Part shown: piece after piece, positions 24,949 to 34,451 of the stretch | Layout: every line of letters starts with the position of its first letter | Numbering within the stretch: position 1 is the stretch's first letter | Source of the DNA: CAYNHQ01 sp964397255 | Lineage (GTDB): Bacteria; Bdellovibrionota_G; JALEGL01; DATDPG01 | DNA: 64,000 bases | Direction: 5' to 3' | Assembly: GCA_964397255.1 (NCBI GenBank) | Contig: CAYNHQ010000001.1 | Coordinates: 124,001 to 188,000 of the forward strand | The notes under the pieces: generated by a model | Databases searched by the model: none | What the model was told of the DNA's origin: nothing | What the model saw: only the letters and a program-made list of their open reading frames with translations | Program-made: the position numbers and the translations under genes

Positions 24949-25916
24949 CGTTCCACCAATCGATGTTGATTCTCCGATGCCTTTGGAATGTCGAGTTTTG
25001 CTAATTTCACCTGACCCATCCGAAGCGTGGGCGGGTGAATCGCCACTTTTGGATTAAAAGGAGTCTGGTGCCATTGTTCAAAGAACGTTTGTCCATCTGC
25101 CGACAGCACCCAATCGATGAACTTCTTTCCTTTTTCCGGCGTCGTCCCGTTTTTAAGAAGAGCTACACCGCTAATTTCATAGCCCGTTCCTTCCTGTGGG
25201 AAGGAAAGCTCAATGGGATATCCCTTATCGATTCCTTTCGAAATAATGTCCTGGGCGAACGCAATTCCGACCGAAATTTCTCCCAGCCCGACTTGTGAAA
25301 CGCTTGCCGAACCTGACTTTGTATAGGACTGAACCTGTCCATCAAGCGCCTTAAAGAAATTCAATCCCGCTTCTTCTCCCATAACGGTTGTCACGCCCAT
25401 TAAAATCATAAGCGCAGTTCCCGATGTATACGGATAGGCGTAACTCACCTTTCCTTTAAAAGCGGGTTGAAGAAGGTCTTTCCACGATGTTGGGGGTTTT
25501 AATTTGTTTTTCTCCAAATAAGGCTTGTAGGAAGCGAACCCGATCGCGCCGAAATAGACACCCGTCCATGACCAATCGGGGGCATGCGCATCTGCGGACA
25601 ACTCAAAATCGAGCTTGGGGTGATAGGGCTCAAATAGATGATAGGAAGCGGCGGTAGCGAATTCCACGGCAGGCCCCACAAGCCATAATGCCGCCTGTGG
25701 GTGTGCGGCTTCCGACCGCACCCGTGTCAGGACTTCTCCCGTGGACATACGAACAAATTCAAAATGTTCCCCCATTTGCTTTTCATAGGCTGTTTGCATC
25801 TTGGAGACGAGTTCTGGATCCGCAGACGTGTACATTCGAAGAGGTTCATCACCTTTTTTGCACGCGAAAAAAGTGACAAGAATCATGGGAAAAATGAGGG
25901 GGGAAAGGAAACGCAT
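24924..25916 (-). CDS. ABC importer substrate-binding lipoprotein, Fe(III) family
   Basis: 330 residues. A lipoprotein signal ends in VTFFAC with Cys19, so the protein is probably anchored in a membrane. The fold is that of the FbpA/AfuA-type periplasmic binding proteins: YTSADPELVSKMQTAYEKQ near the start, TSWKDLLQPAFKGKVSYAYP in the middle and GKKFIDWVLSADGQTFF near the end. The double-tyrosine iron motif of FbpA is not evident, so ferric ion is only one option; related families bind 2-aminoethylphosphonate or other anions. It is the first gene of the three-gene importer. There is no Shine-Dalgarno; a promoter ends six bases before the ATG. Confidence 0.82.
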   Translation of the reverse strand: MRFLSPLIFPMILVTFFACKKGDEPLRMYTSADPELVSKMQTAYEKQMGEHFEFVRMSTGEVLTRVRSEAAHPQAALWLVGPAVEFATAASYHLFEPYHPKLDFELSADAHAPDWSWTGVYFGAIGFASYKPYLEKNKLKPPTSWKDLLQPAFKGKVSYAYPYTSGTALMILMGVTTVMGEEAGLNFFKALDGQVQSYTKSGSASVSQVGLGEISVGIAFAQDIISKGIDKGYPIELSFPQEGTGYEISGVALLKNGTTPEKGKKFIDWVLSADGQTFFEQWHQTPFNPKVAIHPPTLRMGQVKLAKLDIPKASENQHRLVERWRKVTGK

Positions 25917-25922
25917 CGTGCC

Positions 25923-25951
25923 CTTATAGGGGGAGGCAGCCTAGTCGCCAA
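25923..25951 (-). promoter_or_regulatory. Promoter of the ABC importer operon, close to the start codon
   Basis: Minus strand: TTGGCG (25951-25946), 17-base spacer, TATAAG (25928-25923), six bases, then the ATG at 25916. With usual spacing the transcript starts on the A of ATG, i.e. leaderless. Confidence 0.5.
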
Positions 25952-26025
25952 AACATTTTTTATCGACCAAAACGGTCCATCTTTAACGTTTTTTAATAGT
26001 TGTTTGATAAAGCTTTGTGTTAGAG

Positions 26026-27048
26026 ATGGGTAAGGAAATGGGGTTTTTCACTCTGAAGGAAGGTTCAGAGGGCTGGGGAAGGAGGATTTTCCTGGTAGTC
26101 GTCTTCTTTTCCCTTTTTTCCACTCCTAGTTATTCGGAAGATTTGCAAACGGCTCTACTTCGAAGCGTTGCTCCTCTTTCCGACAGCCTCGATAATTTTA
26201 CGCTTGCCATGCGAGGTCGAATTCTCCGTGTGGTAGCCAATATGTCGACAGGAAGGGAGCCAATTCTCTCGGCCAATTGGGCGGAGCGTTTTGAAACCTA
26301 CTTAGACTCGGGTGGATTGCGACCCCTTCGAAGCAATGCAGCTTATCTTCACTTGCGAAGGGCGGGTGCGCAAAACCAGATCAATATTGAGCTGCCTCCA
26401 GCCTATTTCGGGAATTGGAAATGTGAGAGGGAGGAAACCGGCATTGCGCACGAGATTCTTCATGTAGTTCAGACTGAGAATCATGAGGTAGGCAAACAAC
26501 CGTTGGAAAACGTCACCTGGGTAGAGCCTCTGGAAAGTGCCGCATCCCTTGCCGAAGTGCGGTATTTCTCAAATACGTGTGTGGAGCCTTCCACCGATAC
26601 AGAACTCGCGAGTTTGGCGGCCACCTATCAGGCTAATCAAACAGATCGGCTTCATCGCTTGTTGCAGGCAAGAGTACCCAATCGCGCCTTGGCCGGGAAA
26701 CTTACTGCGCTCTCATTGACTGATGGACATGTCGTTCTTCAAAATTTTCAAACCATCATCGCGCTTATGAACCACACGCTTGAAATGGCTTCCCGAGCGA
26801 GGACGAGAGCGCAAGAGGTAGAAACTTTCCAGGAAATTCGTGCATTTCAGCGTTATCTCCCGACAAGAATTGACTCCTATCTCGAAACAGGAATTCGTTC
26901 TCGCGCCGATCTAGAGGAACAGGGTTTGATGAAAGCCGGAGGGGTCGACGCAATTCAGAGCGATTTACGTCCGAAATATAATGAGGCGGTCAGAGGCATT
27001 TGGAAGACCCGAAAAGACCTCTGGGACAAAATCGACAGTTCCATTTAG
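26026..27048 (+). CDS. Secreted putative zinc metallopeptidase (HExxH), unknown family
   Basis: About 340 residues. A long basic N-region precedes a hydrophobic export segment (RIFLVVVFFSLFSTPSYS), suggesting secretion. The key feature is AHEILHVVQTENHE near residue 140, a HExxH zinc-binding motif with a further His ten residues from the first; the third ligand cannot be fixed by eye. Cys residues flank the domain (NWKCERE and SNTCVEP). The C-terminal half is helical. The start is uncertain: GTG at 26017, ATG at 26026 or ATG at 26038; none has a good ribosome binding site. It is followed after 132 bases by the large secreted trio in the same direction. Confidence 0.6.
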   Translation: MGKEMGFFTLKEGSEGWGRRIFLVVVFFSLFSTPSYSEDLQTALLRSVAPLSDSLDNFTLAMRGRILRVVANMSTGREPILSANWAERFETYLDSGGLRPLRSNAAYLHLRRAGAQNQINIELPPAYFGNWKCEREETGIAHEILHVVQTENHEVGKQPLENVTWVEPLESAASLAEVRYFSNTCVEPSTDTELASLAATYQANQTDRLHRLLQARVPNRALAGKLTALSLTDGHVVLQNFQTIIALMNHTLEMASRARTRAQEVETFQEIRAFQRYLPTRIDSYLETGIRSRADLEEQGLMKAGGVDAIQSDLRPKYNEAVRGIWKTRKDLWDKIDSSI

Positions 27049-27180
27049 TTTCAATGTGTTAGCCCCGCGATTCCCGGGATCTTCTTCTTGACGAAAAATT
27101 AATCAAAAAACCAAAAACGTTGATTGAGTTTTTTGACGGCGTGTGTCAGAAGAAGCCCGCCTCTTGTAGGGGTTTTGTTG

Positions 27181-30100
27181 ATGGCGCGAAAAGCTGTACC
27201 CATTCTTTCCCGATCAGGACTCCGCAAAGGGTGGTTTCCTTTTATTCTCCTTTTTGTTTTTCACAACGGTCTCGCCCAGGAACACAGCTACTACGACGAC
27301 GGTCGATTGACGGACTCGACACGCATTGAATCGGTCAACGGAAAGGTGCGATTTATTTTTTCGCCCCACGTGGAAAATGCATTTGGAAATTCTCCCCACG
27401 GACAAAGCCTAAAAAGGGCATTGGGCGAACTTCTCATTTATCGAAAGTTTCTGATCGAACTTCTTCTCCAGGAACTTGATGTGGCCAAGCTGCTCTCCGA
27501 AATACATGGAGAAAAAATTCCTTTAGAAGAACTTTTTCCTCCGGAACTTCGGCAGGCTCTGGGTTCCAGTTTCAACCGGGCCAATTTTCCGGATTTTCAA
27601 CGTTTGGTAGAGCCTCTTCAAACCACTTCAAATCTCCCACCCATGAGTCCGGAAGCGGAAAAGGAATTTTTTCTCGCTCTCTTTGAGCAATCACTGTCGG
27701 TTCTCCGGAATGAACGAATGATTGAATTGACAATGAAAGACGATGTTCGCGTGGCGAGATCTTCCACCATCCCTGTCGAAGAAGAGGAATCTCCGCCTCC
27801 GCAGTATCCGGAGAGGATCGTCCAAGAAAAAAAGGCGCTCCGATTTGCTCAAAACGACACGCTTCGACGGTTGCTTAGCGTGGCCACCGATCAAGCGACC
27901 GAAGGAAACCGTGTCCTTCTGCATCCGCTGGAAGATCCCTACCCACTGATTCAATTCAAACATCGCGAAATTTTTCAAACCCTGGGAGATATCAATCGGA
28001 AACTTAGGCATCCCGAGCATCCCACGACGCTGGCGATGACACTCGTTGCGATCGCTCTCGACAAAATATCGGAAATAAAAACTGCGGAGGGCCAGCTTTT
28101 CGATCCCGCCTGGTTAGAGCGGGACAGCAAGGAGAATCCTTTCGATCGTATCAATTGGGATCGGCTTCCCCGCGATAAAATCATGGAGCTGTCGCTCCAA
28201 GACATGAAACAAGCTTACCGATTGGCGCTTCGGCAATCGATTCAGACAAAAATCAGTTATCTTCTCGAGCTTTGTGAGTTGAGCCCGCGGTCGATCGTTG
28301 AAAATCTGACGGACGGAAAGTCCAAGACCTGGGCAGGGATAGAAGAAGAGCCGCTCGATCCGGAAAAAATGCTCTATAAATTTATCGATCTTGCCCCTTT
28401 CTTTAATAATACAAAAATTCAAGAGAAAATTCGAAAAATATTTCAATTGGAGAATCTGGAACAGACCGATCTCGTAAAAACCCTTTCCGAAATTTCGGCG
28501 AAGAAACAAGCGGACATCGAGAGGCGAAATGACCGCATTTGGTACTTTAACATCGGTGCGGCTCTAATTGGAATCGGCGCTGGTATGGGCGCCGCCACCA
28601 CCGAGATGGCTGCCACCACGGGGTTTATTAGGGGAAGAAAATTTCTTTGGGCCGTGGCTGTCTGCGACGCCATTGTGACCGCGACTAACGTGATCCCCCT
28701 TCGGGGAGAAATACGAGCTTATACGAGGCTTCTCGACTCGCTCTATTTTCTCGTCAAACAAAAGGAACCTTTCAATGTGAATAGCCAGAGTTATCAACAT
28801 CAAATCTTCATCGAACGAGAATCGTATGAAAACTATGTTTTTTCGATGATCACCGTGGGTCTCAATGGAGCCGTCGCACTTTCCGCCCCGGCACTTTTCC
28901 GTATGGTTCGGGGACTTCGTGCTTCGCCCGATGCTGCTTATGTTGCTCTCGGCACCACGAACGTGGCCGACCAACATCACCAGGCCGTCGAAGTGATGGA
29001 ATATATCGAACGAGAGTTTCCAAAAGCGTGGGCCCGGATACGAAATCATCCGGACTGGATCACCGCACAGCGTTTCCCAAACCCCGGAGTTCGGGTTCGA
29101 CAGGGCCCGGATATCGGGCAAATCATCACATCGCAGGCGGCGGGGGAAGCTCCGGCGTTTCTAGCTGCCGAGACACGGTCAGCTCTTCGTCAATATGAAC
29201 TCCAGGTAAGCGAAATGGGAAGGCAGTTCGAGCGAGACATGGGTATAAAACTAAATCAGTTACGAGAAGCGAAAGATGAGGATCAAAAAGCTCTTTTGAT
29301 CGCCCAATACAATGAATTAGACAAGCAGCGAAAACACCTTCGGAACCTTAAACATACGTTTTCCGATGCGAACGATGCGCTCAAACAGGAATACAAATAT
29401 GATCACCACGATAGTCCAGGAGTAAGGCGCGTTACACGCGTTTTGGTGGGGACCAAAGAGCTAACGGGAAAGGCAGCCGAACTGGTCGACGATGGTGCCG
29501 CGCGTGTCGCTGCGACGCTGCGGGCGAGAATGCCCGGCACAGTCGATGCTATCGCGGCCATTTATCGCGGCAGCCGAACTATACTGGCACGCACCGCAAC
29601 CGTGCCGTGGGATGTCATCATGAAGACTCCTGCGGGAGCAAGACTCGACGCCTTTCTTCGAACTTATTTTAAAGAGGCCTTCGCTCCCTTCGAAGACCCC
29701 CGTCTGTTGGATACGAAACTGGCTGAGGAACTCGATCTTCCTCCGCCGGACTGGAAGCTTCCCCCTAAGCCGGACGCGGATTTCGCGACAAGGGCGGGCC
29801 ATGCCACTCGTCGAACGCTTCAAGGTGAAACGTTATGGACCAAAGGAGAGGGAAAACTCCCCCAACCGCTTTTTAACGCCATGAAACGGGTTCACGGCGA
29901 AAAATTCGCAAACTGGCTCGAAAATAAAAACTGGGATGAAGACTTTTATGACTGGTTGATGAGGAAGACCAAAGGAAAACGTGAAATCGACAGGGCGACC
30001 GTCACTAAATTTTGGAATCAAGGCGTGGTCATCGGCCTTCCCGTGACAGCGGTCACCGATCGAGCGTTTAACGGCGGTCACAACGCGAAATCGATCTTGC

Positions 30101-30855
30101 CCTGGAATTTTGACACGGAAGGTTTTTGGGAAGGTGTCAAACATGGAAATTGGGACAAAACGATCATCAACCTTTTCGTCGGAGTTCCACAAATCGGTTA
30201 CCAAACCGTGATCAATGTTGCCAGCATGTCGTTTGGTCGGAAGATGGCCATGACTATTCCGGCAAGTTACACCCTTCAGGGGGTCGTTTCTCTCTTCGTC
30301 AATGGTGTCGATCTCAAATGGCAGCCGACGGAACTTAACTTTGTTGATTTCAACCCGCGGGTACTTTCTCCCGATTGCTGGCGAGAAGTGGTCATGCGTC
30401 AAAACATAGGTTCTGTTTACAACGCGACTCTCAGCCAGGGGAAAGCATGGTTTTTCTGGCTGCTCCGAGATGCGGTAGAAAACGCTTTCGGAAAAGGTCC
30501 CAAAACAGCGAGCGCGGTTTTTCTCATTTCCATAGTGGACAAAGCGGCCGGAAACGTAATGTGGAATTATTTCTTAACGACCCCTCACAACCCCGCGCAT
30601 TGGTTTAATACCAATTCCCCTACCCGCCTTCCTCTCTATGCGCAGGGACAATGTGGCGAACTTCCCGACTACTTCGGTTCACTCATGCTGGGCGACCCGA
30701 GCCTCGCGGCTCAATGGGCAAAATCAGCTGCGTCATCCATTGGAATTCAATGGCCGCCAGTCATTTTGGATGATTCTCCCCTGCTCGCCAGAATCTCAAA
30801 GGAAGAAGAGGACGAGCCGCTCCCCATCATGATCGGTCCAAGGAGAAAGCATTGA
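27181..30855 (+). CDS. Very large secreted protein of unknown function
   Basis: 1224 residues from the ATG at 27181, which has AGGGG nine bases upstream; an in-frame ATG at 27124 is less likely. A signal sequence (WFPFILLFVFHNGLAQ) is followed by a long helical, charged region. Three hydrophobic segments occur near residues 475-600 (IGAALIGIGAGMGAATTEM; FLWAVAVCDAIVTATNV; SMITVGLNGAVALSAPALF), then a probable coiled coil near residues 670-740 (KLNQLREAKDEDQKALL) and a C-terminal part with two further apolar stretches. No known domain is recognised. It overlaps the next secreted gene by 4 bases, so the two products probably act together. Size and internal apolar segments recall membrane-inserting effectors, but that is only a guess. 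Confidence 0.65.
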   Translation: MARKAVPILSRSGLRKGWFPFILLFVFHNGLAQEHSYYDDGRLTDSTRIESVNGKVRFIFSPHVENAFGNSPHGQSLKRALGELLIYRKFLIELLLQELDVAKLLSEIHGEKIPLEELFPPELRQALGSSFNRANFPDFQRLVEPLQTTSNLPPMSPEAEKEFFLALFEQSLSVLRNERMIELTMKDDVRVARSSTIPVEEEESPPPQYPERIVQEKKALRFAQNDTLRRLLSVATDQATEGNRVLLHPLEDPYPLIQFKHREIFQTLGDINRKLRHPEHPTTLAMTLVAIALDKISEIKTAEGQLFDPAWLERDSKENPFDRINWDRLPRDKIMELSLQDMKQAYRLALRQSIQTKISYLLELCELSPRSIVENLTDGKSKTWAGIEEEPLDPEKMLYKFIDLAPFFNNTKIQEKIRKIFQLENLEQTDLVKTLSEISAKKQADIERRNDRIWYFNIGAALIGIGAGMGAATTEMAATTGFIRGRKFLWAVAVCDAIVTATNVIPLRGEIRAYTRLLDSLYFLVKQKEPFNVNSQSYQHQIFIERESYENYVFSMITVGLNGAVALSAPALFRMVRGLRASPDAAYVALGTTNVADQHHQAVEVMEYIEREFPKAWARIRNHPDWITAQRFPNPGVRVRQGPDIGQIITSQAAGEAPAFLAAETRSALRQYELQVSEMGRQFERDMGIKLNQLREAKDEDQKALLIAQYNELDKQRKHLRNLKHTFSDANDALKQEYKYDHHDSPGVRRVTRVLVGTKELTGKAAELVDDGAARVAATLRARMPGTVDAIAAIYRGSRTILARTATVPWDVIMKTPAGARLDAFLRTYFKEAFAPFEDPRLLDTKLAEELDLPPPDWKLPPKPDADFATRAGHATRRTLQGETLWTKGEGKLPQPLFNAMKRVHGEKFANWLENKNWDEDFYDWLMRKTKGKREIDRATVTKFWNQGVVIGLPVTAVTDRAFNGGHNAKSILPWNFDTEGFWEGVKHGNWDKTIINLFVGVPQIGYQTVINVASMSFGRKMAMTIPASYTLQGVVSLFVNGVDLKWQPTELNFVDFNPRVLSPDCWREVVMRQNIGSVYNATLSQGKAWFFWLLRDAVENAFGKGPKTASAVFLISIVDKAAGNVMWNYFLTTPHNPAHWFNTNSPTRLPLYAQGQCGELPDYFGSLMLGDPSLAAQWAKSAASSIGIQWPPVILDDSPLLARISKEEEDEPLPIMIGPRRKH

Positions 30856-32891
30856 AGCGTGTCGTCGCACTCTTTGTTGCCCTTCTTTTAACTTCTCCCA
30901 ATGTTCGTGGGGCGGAAGCCAGTTCTCCAAGGGTTCAGGAGGAAAATCTAACGGCCTGGCAGTTGGGGCTTTATCCCATTGGGGAAACGCTTGGACAGCA
31001 AATTGAAGACCTAATAACCATCGCTCAATTCGGTATTCATTTTGAAAATTACCGGATTGAAAATGAAGAATGGTCGAAACGCCCCGAGTATTATTCCTTT
31101 CTTCTACATCTCGCTCTTCAGATGCGGCCCGCGGTACGAGTTCTAAACTATGTCGGAGATCCCGAGCTATTTTCTGCTCCGGAAGAGAAATTTTTGAAGG
31201 AAGAATGGGATGTCATTCATTCCGCACTTACTTCGCAAGAGCGATTCGATCTCCTAGAGAAAACTGCATCGTATCGGGGTCTTCGCACCTGGGAAAAGCA
31301 GGGAGTCGCATTATCCCTTCAGGCCGAGTCGGAATTCCAAAGATTTTCACAAGAAGGGCTTCTCACGATGAAAATCTCGGATGTTCCCTGCGGCGACATT
31401 TGTGATGAAACAAAAGCAGATATTCAACAAAAACTTCCTAAAGGCGATGTCTATACTGTCGAATCCGTTTCCGGTCATGTTCGCGTCTGGGTCCATCTTC
31501 CTAAAACGGACTCTGATGTAGTTGGATTTTCTCAGCCCCTGGAAAATACGCCCCCCGAATTTCAGAAATGGGGTCCGGCGATCTATGCCAAAGCATCGGA
31601 TCTTTTCTACAAATGGCCCATGGGGCAGTCCATTGCCTCTCTGGGTCAATGGGGAGGAGATCGATTGGATGGATACCTCAGCGACGAGGAATATCGATCC
31701 ATTCTAGCGCTTATTGTGGCTCCCACGGGGAGGGCATTGCAGGGCCAACTGGCCAAGACTCAACGGACAAAAACAATCGCAAGGCTTTTTCATCAACGTG
31801 AAATGGCGAAGGGTTGGATAGAGGCGCGCCATCAGGCGGAGGAAATTGAAGAAGCACAGCTGCGCCTACGTGAGATGGTCAATACTCTTCGAGGAAAACC
31901 CAAAATCGTAAATATTCTACGTCGGCTCTGGCCCTTTTCGCGTGAACCGGGCGTGTCGCGCCAAATGGATAGAGTGATGTCAACATACAAAGCGGGAAAA
32001 TTTGCAAGGGTATCCAACTTAAGCGGTCGAATACTCTCGATCATAGGAAAATCGCTTCTGATTATGCTGGTGGCTGCAGATACGGCCTCCGCGTTTATTG
32101 CGCGGGGGGAGCCTCGAGATGTGGTGATCAAAAAAGTGGTGCGTATCTTCGCGGATGGGGGACTGGGAGGAGGGGCCCTGTTTATTTCAGCCTCACTTCC
32201 GGTGTTGGGTCTGGTTCTCGCCGGGGTCGCGATTGCAGGCGAGTTGGGGCATGCCTTTATCCATCCCGATATTCCTACGACAGAAGATTTTACAGAAGCT
32301 ATAACGGGAGTTTTGTCGGATGGCTATCGACTGAGTTCTGACTTATTTCACGAGAAAATTCTGGGGAGAAACGCGATTGCAGAAGATTGGATGAAATTTC
32401 GCGACAAGCCGATCCGTTTTCGGGTTGCATCGAGCGACGAGATTCGCGAGTCTTCTTTGCGCGTCATTGATTTGTCGGACATCCAGTATGATTCCACCGA
32501 TTCAGATGAAAATGTCATGCGCTACCGACGCAATCGCCAAATCTATGAAATGTCACCGGAAGGATTTCGTCACGCTGTTACTGAGTTGGGGGGTGAACCG
32601 GAGGTAGCCGATCGAATTCTTCGATCATATGCCAAGCGATATTTGGAGACTATCTTTAGCGCGCTCACTTTCCTGGGACAGATCGCACCCAATCGGGCTC
32701 TTGCTTCGTTTTTGGAAACAGCTCTGCCGGGTACGGGTTTAGCGCAGGTTGCGGTGGGAAGGGAATGCATATATCAATTGGCTCGAAGAGATGAAGCTCT
32801 CTATTCTCTTTCGAGAGAACTGAGCGAGTATCTAGAGTTGGTAAGACGAACGACGTACGCCACAAATGAGCTAAGTACGAAAATGATGTGA
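30852..32891 (+). CDS. Secreted protein of unknown function, coupled to the upstream giant protein
   Basis: 679 residues starting at a TTG (30852) that overlaps the upstream stop by 4 bases and has AAGGAG six bases before it, a clear case of coupled TTG initiation. A signal peptide (VVALFVALLLTSPNVRGAEA) is followed by a helical soluble region, a Cys pair (PCGDICDE), and two hydrophobic segments near residues 395-420 and 430-465 (SLLIMLVAADTASAFIA; GGALFISASLPVLGLVLAGVA). No family is recognised. The general build, with helical arms and a central apolar hairpin, resembles its larger neighbour although no clear sequence identity is seen. Confidence 0.65.
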   Translation: MKRVVALFVALLLTSPNVRGAEASSPRVQEENLTAWQLGLYPIGETLGQQIEDLITIAQFGIHFENYRIENEEWSKRPEYYSFLLHLALQMRPAVRVLNYVGDPELFSAPEEKFLKEEWDVIHSALTSQERFDLLEKTASYRGLRTWEKQGVALSLQAESEFQRFSQEGLLTMKISDVPCGDICDETKADIQQKLPKGDVYTVESVSGHVRVWVHLPKTDSDVVGFSQPLENTPPEFQKWGPAIYAKASDLFYKWPMGQSIASLGQWGGDRLDGYLSDEEYRSILALIVAPTGRALQGQLAKTQRTKTIARLFHQREMAKGWIEARHQAEEIEEAQLRLREMVNTLRGKPKIVNILRRLWPFSREPGVSRQMDRVMSTYKAGKFARVSNLSGRILSIIGKSLLIMLVAADTASAFIARGEPRDVVIKKVVRIFADGGLGGGALFISASLPVLGLVLAGVAIAGELGHAFIHPDIPTTEDFTEAITGVLSDGYRLSSDLFHEKILGRNAIAEDWMKFRDKPIRFRVASSDEIRESSLRVIDLSDIQYDSTDSDENVMRYRRNRQIYEMSPEGFRHAVTELGGEPEVADRILRSYAKRYLETIFSALTFLGQIAPNRALASFLETALPGTGLAQVAVGRECIYQLARRDEALYSLSRELSEYLELVRRTTYATNELSTKMM

Positions 32892-32904
32892 TACGCTCAG
32901 CCAT

Positions 32905-33243
32905 ATGCATATTCGAGCCCTTGTTTTCCTACTTGCAACACATTTCATTTTTCTCTCTTTTCTACCCGCCATGGCAGCTTCACCTGTTCCCCGAACCAGT
33001 CACACCCCCACGTATCTCGAAGAACCCTACCAAGTCGATGATCCTCGACTCGAAACCATCATCGACCGTTTAATTCAGGCGATTCGAGATCTTCTTCATG
33101 GAGATTTCAGCGCGATTCGACGGATTTGGCATGCGATTCATGATCTCTTTCGAATCCTGTGGGAGTATCTCTTTGCCATCGATCAACAGGTCAAGTCCTC
33201 GCAATGCAGGGACCGGGCTTGCACACAGACGGGAGGCCCCTAA
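32905..33243 (+). CDS. Small secreted protein of unknown function
   Basis: 112 residues. A signal peptide (ALVFLLATHFIFLSFLPAMA) is followed by an amphipathic helical region (ETIIDRLIQAIRDLLHG and AIRRIWHAIHDLFRILW) and a C-terminal tail with two cysteines (SQCRDRACTQ). It lies 13 bases after the 679-residue secreted protein gene and is the last of the trio. The strongly amphipathic helices could bind membranes or the partner proteins. No family is recognised. Confidence 0.55.
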   Translation: MHIRALVFLLATHFIFLSFLPAMAASPVPRTSHTPTYLEEPYQVDDPRLETIIDRLIQAIRDLLHGDFSAIRRIWHAIHDLFRILWEYLFAIDQQVKSSQCRDRACTQTGGP

Positions 33244-33255
33244 TCAACATCCGTC

Positions 33256-34341
33256 TCACTTTTTTGCGAGGCGAACGTTGATCACTTTTTTCTGATCGGC
33301 TTCTACGTTGAAAAAGTTAACGTACGATTCATATCGATTTTTCGACACTTTTAGTTCGTACACGTTTTGATTGCTTTGGTTCTCCAAAACAACGGGTGAT
33401 TTTTTCCCCACCAGTTTTCCGTTAAGAAAGACTTTCGCATCACGGGGCTCGGTCTCGATGACAATCGTTCCAAAGCCCAGAGGAATGGGCGTAGCGGCAG
33501 CTCCAATATCATCAGATGTGGGAGATGCTACATCGACGACCGCCATGGCTTCTTCTTGGGGTGCTGTGGGAGTCGGAGCCTCTTTTTCGAAAATTTTCGC
33601 GAATTTCTTAAAAATGGAAATTTGTCCCGCACGGGGATCCATGGGATCTGGCTGCGCCGCTTCCACATCTCTGGCGGCCCTCCGCATTTCTTTCGTCACC
33701 TGAAGTGTCGAAACATAGATAAAAATGAGAGCCATGCCCCCACCCATAAGGAGAGTGAGGAGCTTCCACGGGACATATCGAAGCCAATTCATTCCGGAAT
33801 GTTTCATTTCAATCATGACCACGGGGGGTGTATTCCCGGTTCGGGAAGGCCGGGCTACAAAATCGATAACGGGCAGGGCCCATCCCATATTCTGAGTGGT
33901 GGGAGCAATCAGATGGGTTTGAACGCTTAGCCCTCCTTCAAGCGCAATCGTGGGTCCAAGTGTGAGATCGATCGGTTCAGCGGCGACCATGTGGGCGGCA
34001 TTTTGAGTGACCAGTATGGATCCCCCCGGAAGAGAAAAGCCAAGGACCGGCAGCCTTTTGGGGTCGTACGCAAGATCGACGACGATCGCCGGTGAAACGC
34101 CGAAAATGGATTCCCAATTAATTTCTCCCTGAAGCCGAAGCGCGGCTCGAAGAGCATCGGCCGTTTTTGTAAATCGAAATAGAAGGCCGGGAACATAGAT
34201 TTGCTCGACAAATTGACCCTGATGAGCGGCGACGATGGTGCCTCCAGCGGATCTCGCCCAACGGGCCTTGTCCGTATCTCGAAAAAAGAGCCAAACGGAG
34301 GATGGTAGGGCCACCATTAGAATGAAAGATGCGCGACCCAA
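33256..34341 (-). CDS. PEGA-domain membrane protein
   Basis: 361 residues from a TTG at 34341. One membrane segment lies at the N-terminus and a second near residues 195-215 (WKLLTLLMGGGMALIFIYV). The C-terminal 70 residues form a PEGA domain (GTIVIETEPRDAKVFLNGKL), a beta-sandwich found on surface and regulatory proteins. The part between the membrane segments is unrecognised. The start is uncertain: the frame stays open for 48 codons upstream (to a TAA near 34485) and reads like protein (ERFPWFGISPEETGLEAG), but contains no ATG, GTG or TTG before 34341. The terminator-like hairpin at 34362-34389 lies in this stretch. Confidence 0.65.
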   Translation of the reverse strand: MGRASFILMVALPSSVWLFFRDTDKARWARSAGGTIVAAHQGQFVEQIYVPGLLFRFTKTADALRAALRLQGEINWESIFGVSPAIVVDLAYDPKRLPVLGFSLPGGSILVTQNAAHMVAAEPIDLTLGPTIALEGGLSVQTHLIAPTTQNMGWALPVIDFVARPSRTGNTPPVVMIEMKHSGMNWLRYVPWKLLTLLMGGGMALIFIYVSTLQVTKEMRRAARDVEAAQPDPMDPRAGQISIFKKFAKIFEKEAPTPTAPQEEAMAVVDVASPTSDDIGAAATPIPLGFGTIVIETEPRDAKVFLNGKLVGKKSPVVLENQSNQNVYELKVSKNRYESYVNFFNVEADQKKVINVRLAKK

Positions 34342-34356
34342 TGAAAAAGGTCGACG

Positions 34357-34389
34357 AAAAAGAAACGGGCCTGCTTCCAGGCCCGTTTC
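34357..34389 (-). terminator. Intrinsic terminator-like hairpin
   Basis: Minus strand: a perfect 12-base stem (34389-34378 with 34373-34362) and four-base loop, followed by five T residues. It could end transcription of the beta-barrel gene ending at 34549 or act as an attenuator in front of the PEGA-protein gene. The same bases are in an open frame, so they could also be coding. Confidence 0.5.
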
Positions 34390-34393
34390 CTCT

Positions 34394-34451
34394 GGGGAGA
34401 TTCCAAACCAAGGAAATCGCTCCCCCTGGCCCCGCCTCCTGAAATCTCCCC
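34394..34451 (-). ncRNA. Candidate structured leader upstream of the terminator-like hairpin
   Basis: Minus strand: GGGGAGATT (34451-34443) pairs perfectly with AATCTCCCC (34402-34394), closing a 40-base G-rich internal region. A weak promoter (TTGACG at 34495-34490, TACTAT at 34471-34466) would start RNA just before the stem. Closing stem, then terminator, then gene is the order of riboswitches and attenuators. I recognise no known class. Confidence 0.3.

Noticed and set aside
28564..30402. Two minus-strand frames of 185-189 codons inside the giant secreted protein gene
   Set aside because: They are antisense to a well-supported gene with a signal peptide and a downstream coupled start, and show no domain of their own.
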